64,000 nt of DNA from Methylobacterium nonmethylotrophicum (lineage in GTDB: Bacteria; Pseudomonadota; Alphaproteobacteria; Rhizobiales; Beijerinckiaceae). A program made the position numbers and the translations under genes. The notes below the pieces were generated by a model. It worked only from the letters and a program-made list of their open reading frames with translations, made no database searches and was not told the DNA's origin. Below, one piece after another: positions 56,063 through 64,000 of this stretch; position 1 is the first letter of the stretch, and every line of letters begins with the position of its first letter. The stretch is from contig NZ_SRLB01000023.1 in assembly GCF_004745635.1 (NCBI RefSeq), positions 1-64,000 of the forward strand. Direction: 5' to 3'.

Positions 56063-56275
56063 ATGAGCCAAGAGAAGCCGTCCAACCCGCTCGTTCCGAT
56101 CGCCATCGTGGTGGCGATTCCGGTCGTGGTCTGCCTGATCCTGATGCTGACCGACGAGGGCATCGAGCGCTCGCTGCTCTGGTCGGCGATCAAGACCGGC
56201 ATCATCCTGACCGTCATCGGCGGCGCCCTCTCGTTCGGGGCCAGCCGGCTGGCCGAGCGCAACACCCAGCGCTGA
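56063..56275 (+). CDS. Small two-helix membrane protein
   Basis: Protein of 70 aa, not recognised. Two hydrophobic segments (about 10-30, LVPIAIVVAIPVVVCLILML, and about 43-60, TGIILTVIGGALSFGAS) flank a short acidic loop (TDEGIERS). A good RBS (GGGGAG) stands 8 bases before ATG 56063. It sits alone between the divergent dehydratase and the aminotransferase, about 100 bp before the latter, and could be co-transcribed with it. Confidence 0.7.
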   Translation: MSQEKPSNPLVPIAIVVAIPVVVCLILMLTDEGIERSLLWSAIKTGIILTVIGGALSFGASRLAERNTQR

Positions 56276-56373
56276 GCGACCCGTCCCGACGGCACCTAGA
56301 GGGCCGCGGGACCCGACGACGGCGGGGCCCTTCGCGCCCCGCCTCGACCGTCCGAGGAAACGAGAGACCGCCA

Positions 56374-57552
56374 ATGCCCGCCATCGTCCCCGCCTTCTCG
56401 CGCATCGGGGAGGAGAACGCCTTCGCGGTGCTCGCCCGCGCCACGGCTCTGGCCCAGGCCGGCCGCGACGTGATCAACCTCGGCATCGGCCAGCCCGACA
56501 TGCCGACCCCGCCCCACGTGGTCGAGGCGGCGGTGAAGGCCCTGCACGACGGGCACCACGGCTACACCCCGGCGACCGGCATCCTCCCCTTGCGCGAGGC
56601 GGTCTCCCGCGACCTCGACCGGCGCCTCGGCGTCCAGGTCTCGCCCGACCGCGTGATGATCGTGCCGGGCGGCAAGGTCACCATGTTCATGGCGATCCTG
56701 ATGTTCGGCGAGCCGGGGGCCGAGATCCTCTATCCGGATCCGGGCTTCCCGATCTACCGCTCGATGATCGAGTTCACCGGCGCGACGCCGGTCCCGGTGC
56801 CGATCCGCGAGGAGAACGGCTTCGCCTTCTCGGCGCAGGAGACGCTCGGGCTCATCACCCCGCGCACCCGCCTCCTGATCCTGAACTCGCCCGCCAACCC
56901 GACCGGCGGCGTGACACCGAAGGCCGAGATCGACACGCTGGTCGCCGGCCTCGCCAAGCATCCCGACGTGACCATCATGTCGGACGAGATCTACGGCACG
57001 ATGACCTATGACGGCGAGCGCCACCACACGCTGCTCGCCTATCCGGAGATCCGCGACCGGCTGATCTACCTCGACGGCGCCTCCAAGACCTACGCGATGA
57101 CCGGCTGGCGCCTCGGCTGGTCGGTCTGGCCGGCGCCGCTCTACGACGCCGCCCGCAAGCTCGCGGTCAACTCCTTCTCCTGCGTCAACGCCGCGACGCA
57201 ATGGGCCGGGATCGCGGCCCTCGACGGGCCGCAGGATTGCGTGTCAGCGATGATGGCGGAGTTCGACCGCCGCCGCCTGCTGGTGGTGGAGGGGCTGAAC
57301 CGGCTGCCGGGCGTCTCCTGCATCATCCCGAAGGGCGCGTTCTACGCCTTCCCGAACATCACCGGCACCGGCTGGAAGGCCAAGGCGCTCGCCTCGGCGC
57401 TCCTCGAGGAGGCCGGCGTCGCGACGATCGGCGGGCCGGATTTCGGCATCCACGGCGAGGGCTACCTGCGCCTGTCCTACGCCAACTCGGCTGAGAACAT
57501 TTCTCGCGCGCTGGAGCGAATCGGCGCCTTCCTGGAGACGAACCGGCGCTGA
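56374..57552 (+). CDS. Class I/II PLP aminotransferase (AspC-like)
   Basis: Protein of 392 aa with the fold-type I pattern: NLGIGQPDMPTP, HGYTPATGILPLREAV, NSPANPTGG, SDEIYG and the PLP lysine in DGASKTYAMTGWRLGW, with RLSYANS at the end binding the carboxylate. The amino donor and acceptor cannot be read from sequence; relatives are aspartate or branched-chain/aromatic aminotransferases. The RBS GAGAG lies before ATG 56374. Confidence 0.92.
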   Translation: MPAIVPAFSRIGEENAFAVLARATALAQAGRDVINLGIGQPDMPTPPHVVEAAVKALHDGHHGYTPATGILPLREAVSRDLDRRLGVQVSPDRVMIVPGGKVTMFMAILMFGEPGAEILYPDPGFPIYRSMIEFTGATPVPVPIREENGFAFSAQETLGLITPRTRLLILNSPANPTGGVTPKAEIDTLVAGLAKHPDVTIMSDEIYGTMTYDGERHHTLLAYPEIRDRLIYLDGASKTYAMTGWRLGWSVWPAPLYDAARKLAVNSFSCVNAATQWAGIAALDGPQDCVSAMMAEFDRRRLLVVEGLNRLPGVSCIIPKGAFYAFPNITGTGWKAKALASALLEEAGVATIGGPDFGIHGEGYLRLSYANSAENISRALERIGAFLETNRR

Positions 57553-57625
57553 GCGCCGGCCTCGTTCCAGCTTCGGCACGATCCTGCCGCGGGCCTGCGC
57601 GCGGGCGGCGTCCCTGGCCGGGTCC

Positions 57626-58060
57626 TCAGCGCCAGGCCTGCCGGTGCGCCCGGACCGTCGCCGCCCCGAGGTGATGCCGCTGCCGATGGACCTGCTTGGT
57701 CCGCACGGTCCGCATCCGCGGGGCATAAGAGTCGGGCTCCTCGCCGTCATAGCCCGGCGCGTAGCCGCGCACCGGCCGCAGCGGCGCCTGGACCGCGTCG
57801 TAGGGCCCTCGCCCGGTCCGGGCCCGGTAGGCGGCGCCGGCGAAGTCGCCGGGGGTGGGCGGCGTGCCGGGCTGGGAGAAGCTGGTCTCGGGGCGGTAGG
57901 CCGGCCCCCAGCCGATCTCGTCGTCGCCGGCCGGATCCCGGCCCGGGATGCCGGTGACGTAACCGACGCTCTGGGCCGCGGCCGGCAGGGCGGCCGCGAC
58001 GGTGGCGAGGCCCGCGAGCAGGCCGGCCGCGAGGATGCGCGCGCGCAAGGGGCGGTTCAT
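57626..58060 (-). CDS. Small exported hypothetical protein
   Basis: Protein of 144 aa, not recognised. Signal peptide MNRPLRARILAAGLLAGLATVAAALPAAAQ. The mature part is hydrophilic, rich in Gly, Pro and Tyr (YDAVQAPLRPVRGYAPGYDGEEPDSY) and turns strongly basic with several His at the end (TKQVHRQRHHLGAATVRAHRQAWR). It lies 28 bp after the next small secreted protein on the same strand, so the two are probably one transcript. Confidence 0.65.
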   Translation of the reverse strand: MNRPLRARILAAGLLAGLATVAAALPAAAQSVGYVTGIPGRDPAGDDEIGWGPAYRPETSFSQPGTPPTPGDFAGAAYRARTGRGPYDAVQAPLRPVRGYAPGYDGEEPDSYAPRMRTVRTKQVHRQRHHLGAATVRAHRQAWR

Positions 58061-58088
58061 GGGGCGTTTCCTTGTGATGCTCGAGGGG

Positions 58089-58466
58089 TCAGTAGGCCCG
58101 GCTGCCCAGGATGTAGGTGGTCACCCGCCGCCGGCCGTCGAGCGGCCCCTCGCTCACGCTGTCGCCGTAATAGCCGAACCCGGTCGGCCCGAATCCGCCG
58201 CCATTGGTGACGGCGGCCACCGGCACCGCGCGGATCGCCACGAGCCCGGTTCCAGGCCCGATGCCGGGCGGCAGCGGCCCGGCGACGACATCGGGGTCGA
58301 CCTGCAGCACGACGGGCCCGCGCGCGGCGGCCCGGGCGTAGATGTCCTGCTCGGCGGCGGCGGGCGGGCGCACCCGCACCGTCAGGGGCGACTGCGCGAG
58401 GGCCGGGCCGACGAGGCCGGCCAGGGCGGCGAGGGGCAGGAGGAGACGGGGGACCACGCGGGGCAT
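58089..58466 (-). CDS. Small exported hypothetical protein
   Basis: Protein of 125 aa, not recognised. Signal peptide MPRVVPRLLLPLAALAGLVGPALAQ, mature domain of beta-like sequence (LTVRVRPPAAAEQDIYARAAARGPVVLQVDPDV) ending RRRVTTYILGSRAY. The ATG at 58466 is preferred over an upstream TTG. Function unknown; same transcript direction as its two neighbours. Confidence 0.65.
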   Translation of the reverse strand: MPRVVPRLLLPLAALAGLVGPALAQSPLTVRVRPPAAAEQDIYARAAARGPVVLQVDPDVVAGPLPPGIGPGTGLVAIRAVPVAAVTNGGGFGPTGFGYYGDSVSEGPLDGRRRVTTYILGSRAY

Positions 58467-58560
58467 CCTCGTTGAGCGGATGCCAGTCAACGCTCGAGCG
58501 GCCGCGCGCGGTTCCGGGGCGCGGCGTGCTGTCTCGTGGTGCGGTTGTCGGCCTTGATTG

Positions 58561-58776
58561 TCAGCCCTTGGTGCGGACCACGACCTCGCGCTCGCGCCGC
58601 ACCCGCTCGCAATCGGCCCAGTAGCCGTTGAGGAGCGCCGGGGTCGAGGAGCAGCGATAGGCGACGTCGGGACCGGGGGCCGGGACGGGGTCGCGGGCGA
58701 TGATCGGGTTCGGCGCGCAGGCGGCCGGCAGGGCGGCCGCGGCGGCGAGAACGACGAGCTTCAGCGAGCGACGCAT
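58561..58776 (-). CDS. Small lipoprotein-like hypothetical protein
   Basis: Protein of 71 aa: MRRSLKLVVLAAAAALPAACAPNPIIARDPVP. Cys20 follows a hydrophobic stretch, so lipid attachment is likely although the lipobox is loose. The mature part is only 50 residues, with two more Cys (YRCSSTP, ADCERVRRERE) that may form a disulfide. Not recognised. Confidence 0.55.
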   Translation of the reverse strand: MRRSLKLVVLAAAAALPAACAPNPIIARDPVPAPGPDVAYRCSSTPALLNGYWADCERVRREREVVVRTKG

Positions 58777-58920
58777 CGGATACCCAGGGTGGAGCGTGAC
58801 CGTTGCCGCACCCTGACGCCCGGGACCGGGCGGATCAACCCGAAGCGCGGCCTTAGGGGCGCGAGCGCGGCACCTTTCCGCCCTCCTGTCGCCCCCCGGC
58901 CACAAGCCGCAGGATGGGGA

Positions 58921-58944
58921 GCGCGCCCTGGTGATCGGGCGCGC
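58921..58944 (-). terminator. Hairpin downstream of alaC
   Basis: GCGCGCCC / GGGCGCGC arms with an 8-nt loop, a few bases after the alaC stop; no U-tract, so tentative. Confidence 0.4.
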
Positions 58945-58951
58945 GCCGCAT

Positions 58952-60172
<1,221 letters not shown>

Positions 60173-60271
60173 GGCCGGGTCCTGGATCGGCGCCGCCGCT
60201 GCGACGCGCGTGTCACACACGCTGTCTAGAGGGGATTTGGGGGAAGAGGAAGTTCGAGGGGCGCCCTGGCG

Positions 60272-60643
60272 TTACTCTGCCGGCGGGACTTTGGGCGGAG
60301 CCGGCGGCTTGACGGCACCGCCGACCTTGGCGGCGTCGCGGCCCTTCGCCTCGTTGCGCTGACGGCTGGCGTCGAGCTCGGCCTCGAGCGCCTTCACGCC
60401 GGCGGCCGATTTGGCACGAGTCTCGCGGGGCGGGGCCGAGACGCCGACCGGGAGGAAGTCGCCGCCCCCGCGGCGGGACTGGGCCACGAAGTCGGGCGCC
60501 GTGACCTCCTTCGGCCCGAAGCCCGCCGATTTCGCGGCGTCGCGGATGCCGGCGCCGTCGAGGACGCAGCTGCCGGCGGCGAGGCAGGCCAGGAGCACGG
60601 CCGCACGGGTCGCGGCCGGGACGAGAGCGGGGAACGCGGGCAT
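60272..60643 (-). CDS. Small lipoprotein-like hypothetical protein
   Basis: Protein of 123 aa from ATG 60643: hydrophobic start (VPAATRAAVLLACLAAGSC) with a likely lipidated Cys near residue 25, then a hydrophilic Ala/Lys-rich part with a short coiled-coil-like helix (VKALEAELDASRQRNEAKGRD) and a Pro-rich end (KPPAPPKVPPAE). Not recognised. It is divergent from phaC, with 140 bp between starts. The start is uncertain; a longer frame exists upstream. Confidence 0.55.
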   Translation of the reverse strand: MPAFPALVPAATRAAVLLACLAAGSCVLDGAGIRDAAKSAGFGPKEVTAPDFVAQSRRGGGDFLPVGVSAPPRETRAKSAAGVKALEAELDASRQRNEAKGRDAAKVGGAVKPPAPPKVPPAE

Positions 60644-60783
60644 GACGTGGGGGGAACCTTGCGCGAGGGCACCGTGGTCGTAATGAAACCCGGTCCGGTG
60701 ATCTGGCGGAACCGGTGGTTTGCGCCGATATTTTGTCGGAAAGGCGGCCCGTCGCGGCGGGCCGCCCACACACAGGGAGGAGA

Positions 60784-62598
60784 ATGCGCGTGACGACCGA
60801 GAGGAGTACGGCGCCGGTTGCGGGAGTCCCAGTTGCGGATGTGGAGGCCCTGTCGCGCAATGCGGGCCTGATGACCGAGCAGTTCAGCCGGGCGCTCGTC
60901 GCCTACGCCAAGCCCCTCGAGGAGGGCAAGCCCAACACGGCCTTGGCCGAATCGGTCACCGAGGTGGTGCGCACGCTCGGCACCGTGGCCGAGAAATGGT
61001 TCACCGACCCGCAGAAGGCGCTCGAGGCCCAGACCCTGATCGGCGGCCAGTTCATGGCCCTGTGGGGCTCGACCCTGCAGAAGATGCAGGGCGAGCAGGT
61101 GCCCCCGGTCGCGATGCCCGACCCCAAGGACAAGCGCTTCTCCGCTCCCGAATGGACGACGAACCCCGTCTTCGACTTCCTGAAGCAGGGCTACCTGATC
61201 ACCACCCGCTGGGCCGAGATCATGGTCGACGAGGCGGAGGGGCTCGACGACCACACCCGCGCCAAGGCGCAGTTCTACGTCCGGCAGATCTCGGGCGCGC
61301 TCTCGCCGTCGAACTTCCTCGCCACCAACCCGGAGCTGATCCGCGAGACCTTCCGGGAGAACGGCGCCAACCTCGTGCGCGGCATGACGATGCTGGCCGA
61401 GGACGTCGAGGCCGGCGGCGGCGAGTTGCGCGTGCGCCAGACCGACCAGGGCCAGTTCCAGGTCGGCGTCAACATGGCCAACACCCCCGGCGAGGTGGTC
61501 TTCCGCAATGACCTGATCGAGCTGATCCAGTACGCGCCGCAGACCGACACCGTGATCAAGCGCCCGCTGCTGATCGTGCCGCCCTGGATCAACAAGTATT
61601 ACATCCTCGATCTGAACAAGGACAAGAGCTACATCGGCTGGGCGGTGAGCCAGGGCCTGACGGTGTTCGTGATCTCCTGGGTCAACCCGGACGAGCGCCA
61701 CGCACAGAAGGATTTCGAGAGCTACATGCGCGAGGGCGTCTTCGCGGCGCTGGAGGCGATCGAGCGGGCGACCGGCGAGCGCCAGGTCTCGGCGGTGGGC
61801 TACTGCGTCGGCGGCACGATGCTCGCCGTGAGCCTGGCCTACATGGCGGCCACGAACGACGACCGCATCGCCAGCGCGACCTTCCTGACCACCCAGGTCG
61901 ACTTCACCCATGCCGGCGACCTCAAGGTGTTCGTCGACGAGGCGCAGATCCGCGCGATCGAGGCCGGCATGCAGAGCCGCGGCTACCTCGAGGGCGCCAA
62001 GATGGCCAACGCCTTCAACATGCTGCGGCCGAACGACCTGATCTGGCCCTACGTCGTCAACAACTACCTGAAGGGCAAGTCGCCGCTGCCCTTCGACCTC
62101 CTGTACTGGAACTCCGACGCGACCCGGATGCCGGCCGCCAACCACTCGTTCTATTTGCGCAACTGCTACCTCGACAACAAGCTGTCGCGCGGCGAGATGA
62201 TGCTCGGCAACGTGCGGCTCGACCTCGGCAAGGTGACGATCCCGGTCTTCAACCTCGCGACCCGGGAGGACCACATCGCCCCGGCGATCTCGGTGTTCGA
62301 GGGCTGCCGCGCCTTCGGCGGCCCGGTCGACTACGTGCTGGCGGGCTCGGGCCACATCGCCGGCGTGGTCAACCCGCCGGCCAAGCCCAAGTACCAGTAC
62401 TGGACCGGCGGTCCGGCCCACGGCACGCTCCAGGAGTGGATCGCCGCCGCGACGGAGCACAAGGGCTCGTGGTGGCCGTACTGGTTCTCCTGGCTCGAGC
62501 AGCAGAACGGCGAGCGGGTGCCGGCGCGCCAGCCCGGCGGCGGCGTGCTGCCGACCCTCGGTCAGGCGCCCGGGACCTACGTGCTCGCGAAGGCGTGA
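60784..62598 (+). CDS. phaC: Class I polyhydroxyalkanoate synthase
   Basis: Protein of 604 aa that polymerises 3-hydroxyacyl-CoA into PHA granules. Lipase-like box GYCVGG with nucleophile C341, then D496 (TREDHIAP) and H524 (GSGHIAGVVNPP) complete the triad. The N-terminal domain (about 1-200) is typical of class I. The strong RBS GGAGGAGA directly precedes ATG 60784. The phaA/B and phasin genes are not in view. It ends in a large GC hairpin. Confidence 0.97.
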   Translation: MRVTTERSTAPVAGVPVADVEALSRNAGLMTEQFSRALVAYAKPLEEGKPNTALAESVTEVVRTLGTVAEKWFTDPQKALEAQTLIGGQFMALWGSTLQKMQGEQVPPVAMPDPKDKRFSAPEWTTNPVFDFLKQGYLITTRWAEIMVDEAEGLDDHTRAKAQFYVRQISGALSPSNFLATNPELIRETFRENGANLVRGMTMLAEDVEAGGGELRVRQTDQGQFQVGVNMANTPGEVVFRNDLIELIQYAPQTDTVIKRPLLIVPPWINKYYILDLNKDKSYIGWAVSQGLTVFVISWVNPDERHAQKDFESYMREGVFAALEAIERATGERQVSAVGYCVGGTMLAVSLAYMAATNDDRIASATFLTTQVDFTHAGDLKVFVDEAQIRAIEAGMQSRGYLEGAKMANAFNMLRPNDLIWPYVVNNYLKGKSPLPFDLLYWNSDATRMPAANHSFYLRNCYLDNKLSRGEMMLGNVRLDLGKVTIPVFNLATREDHIAPAISVFEGCRAFGGPVDYVLAGSGHIAGVVNPPAKPKYQYWTGGPAHGTLQEWIAAATEHKGSWWPYWFSWLEQQNGERVPARQPGGGVLPTLGQAPGTYVLAKA

Positions 62599-62608
62599 GA
62601 CGACGAGA

Positions 62609-62640
62609 AAGCCCCCGGGAGGCCGCTCCCCGGGGGCTTG
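62609..62640 (+). terminator. GC-rich hairpin downstream of phaC
   Basis: AAGCCCCCGGG / CCCGGGGGCTT stem of 11 bp just after phaC; there is no U-tract, so termination is inferred. Confidence 0.6.
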
Positions 62641-62682
62641 CTGATCGGAGAGGTCTTCGTCCCGACCGACAGTGCCTAAGCA

Positions 62683-62734
62683 CGCTCCGTCATCCCGGGT
62701 TCTCGCCTTCGGCGAGCCCCGGGATGACGGAGCG
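62683..62734. repeat. Long REP-like palindrome, GTCATCCCGGG family
   Basis: Near-perfect palindrome with outer arms CGCTCCGTCATCCCGGG / CCCGGGATGACGGAGCG and a TTCG loop. Shares its core with the shorter element at 19746-19782. It sits between convergent phaC and the porin gene, so it may also stop transcripts from both sides. Confidence 0.75.
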
Positions 62735-62774
62735 GGTATGGGAATGGACGGAGGACGCCCGGCCCCTCCCCGTC

Positions 62775-64000
62775 CTAGTACTTCCGCACCAGCGGCACCG
62801 CGACCTGCGCCGGGGCCGGCGGGGTATCCCAGCGGTACTTCAGGCCGACCGCCACGATGTCGGCGCTGGAATCGGTGGTGGCCAGGAAGGCGAGCGGCGG
62901 GGTGTAGAGCGGCTCGCCCGGCACCAGCGCGATCCGGTTGCGGCCGGCGGCGAACAGGTGCTGGTAGGAGACGTCGAACTGGATCTTCTCGCTGTAGCGG
63001 TAGCTGGCGCCGACCGACGCGAAGTAGCGGTCGCCGTCCGGCAGGCGGGTCGAGCGGTTCGAGTTGTCGATCGGCGACTGCTCGTAGGCGAAGCCGATGC
63101 GGCCGGTCCATTGCGGGGTGAAGTCGTACTCGGCGCCGAGCGAGTAGTAGAACCCGTCCTTGTAGTTCAGCGGCAGCCGCGTGACCGGCAGGTTGAGCGC
63201 CTTCGAGATGATCGCCTGCGTGCCGAGCCTCGACCAGTTGTCCCACTCGAAGCCGAAGTTCAGGCGGAACACCGGGGTGATCACCTGGGTCAGGCCGACC
63301 GAGACCTTGTCGGGGGTGTTGAGGCTGGCGCGGACCTGGCCGATGCCGAAGGCCGAGCCCTCGATCTGATGGTTGATCGATGAGCGGTAGCCGACGCCGA
63401 CCGTGGTGCCCTCCGAGAGCTTGGCGACCACGCCGGCGGTGAAGCCCCAGCCCCAGTCGTCGCCCTTCAGGAACGCCGTCGGCGCCGTCGGGGTGATCCC
63501 GGTGGCCTGGCGCAGGGTGAGCTTGAAGTACTCGAGCACCGGGCCGGCGGCGACCGACAGCCAGTCGTTCACCTTGTAGCCGATCACCGGGTTGAAGTTC
63601 AGGCTGAAGATCTTGGACGAGCGGCTGTAGGTCTGGCCGGCCCAGACCGTGTTCGGCTTGGTGATGAGGCCGAACGGTGCGGCGCCGGAGAGGCCGAGGA
63701 ACAGGCGGTCGTTGATCTGGTAGTTCGTGTAGGTCGCCGGCAGCACCGCCGCCTGGCCGATATCGCCCGAGCCGCCCAGCCCGATCAGCGGCGGGAAGGT
63801 GCCGGTGACCGGCGTGATCGTGGAGGAGGGCGCCACCAGGGTGGCGTTGAAGTCCGAGTTCCAGCCCGGCTTCATCGTGACGACCGCCGGGTTCCAGAAC
63901 ATCGACGACAGGCCGCCGGAGCCGGAAGCCGCGCCCGCGAAGGCGACGCCCATCGCCTGGGCGCTCTGCTCGCGCAGGCCGAAGGCCCCCGCCTGCGCCG
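62775..64000 (-). CDS. FadL/OmpP1-type outer-membrane porin (5' end outside window)
   Basis: At least 408 aa are visible. The mature N-terminus reads AFGLREQSAQAMGVAFAGAASGSGGLSSMFWNPA, the hatch region of FadL/TodX proteins (the NPA motif is diagnostic). Alternating beta strands follow to the C-terminus, ending VPLVRKY. It imports long-chain fatty acids or aromatic hydrocarbons. The signal peptide and start lie beyond the right edge. The downstream palindrome may be its terminator. Confidence 0.9.
   Translation of the reverse strand, partial: AQAGAFGLREQSAQAMGVAFAGAASGSGGLSSMFWNPAVVTMKPGWNSDFNATLVAPSSTITPVTGTFPPLIGLGGSGDIGQAAVLPATYTNYQINDRLFLGLSGAAPFGLITKPNTVWAGQTYSRSSKIFSLNFNPVIGYKVNDWLSVAAGPVLEYFKLTLRQATGITPTAPTAFLKGDDWGWGFTAGVVAKLSEGTTVGVGYRSSINHQIEGSAFGIGQVRASLNTPDKVSVGLTQVITPVFRLNFGFEWDNWSRLGTQAIISKALNLPVTRLPLNYKDGFYYSLGAEYDFTPQWTGRIGFAYEQSPIDNSNRSTRLPDGDRYFASVGASYRYSEKIQFDVSYQHLFAAGRNRIALVPGEPLYTPPLAFLATTDSSADIVAVGLKYRWDTPPAPAQVAVPLVRKY

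Overview
The window is very GC-rich chromosomal DNA, clearly above 70% by eye, with dense bidirectional gene packing. The gene content points to an alphaproteobacterium of the Hyphomicrobiales: a cellulose operon with the rhizobial-type accessory genes bcsN and bcsS, groESL under a perfect CIRCE operator, a class I PHA synthase, an HBM-type chemoreceptor, and several dispersed palindromic repeats. Methylobacterium or a close relative is my best guess. It rests on overall resemblance, because no rRNA or taxon-specific marker is present. I saw no tRNA, rRNA or CRISPR array.

Layout. 0.2-11.3 kb (minus strand): a tightly overlapping cellulose operon bcsS-bcsA-bcsB-bcsZ-TPR gene-bcsN, ending in a multi-domain response regulator. 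11.3-15.2 kb: a paired palindromic repeat, a hybrid histidine kinase with a frameshift in its first PAS domain, and a divergent stand-alone PilZ protein. 15.5-24.5 kb: a GT21 glycosyltransferase, a prolyl oligopeptidase-family enzyme, two L,D-transpeptidases, an S49 peptidase, a Tyr/Arg-rich secreted peptide and an HD-GYP response regulator. 24.6-34.6 kb: a CDC48-like double AAA ATPase, a metallophosphoesterase, a VOC protein, an isolated glcE, a flippase plus GT4 glycosyltransferase pair, an EamA exporter and CorA. 34.6-38.5 kb: groESL, then a complete IS256-family element between inverted copies of a dispersed repeat. 38.5-48.3 kb: ogt, hemH, a 5'-nucleotidase, ung, comEC, gltX and gltA. 48.3-57.6 kb: a sugar-acid metabolism neighbourhood (DenD-like dehydrogenase, SDR, PEP-mutase/ICL-like protein, IlvD/Edd dehydratase) with a GNAT, a chemoreceptor and an aminotransferase. 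57.6-64 kb: three small exported proteins, an alaC-like aminotransferase, a lipoprotein, phaC and a FadL-type porin cut by the window edge.

The most interesting part is the cellulose locus. BcsA has kept its catalytic motifs, but its PilZ region lacks the c-di-GMP-binding residues, while a separate PilZ protein with both motifs intact sits about 4 kb away. No BcsC is encoded. A TPR protein and the beta-barrel-like BcsS may share its role. BcsZ has Asn where E. coli BcsZ has its catalytic Asp. The operon ends in a receiver / degenerate receiver / possible winged-helix / HPt protein, and a broken hybrid kinase lies just upstream. Together these suggest a cellulose system whose control has moved from direct c-di-GMP gating of BcsA to a phosphorelay and/or an external PilZ protein. 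That is an inference, not something the sequence proves.
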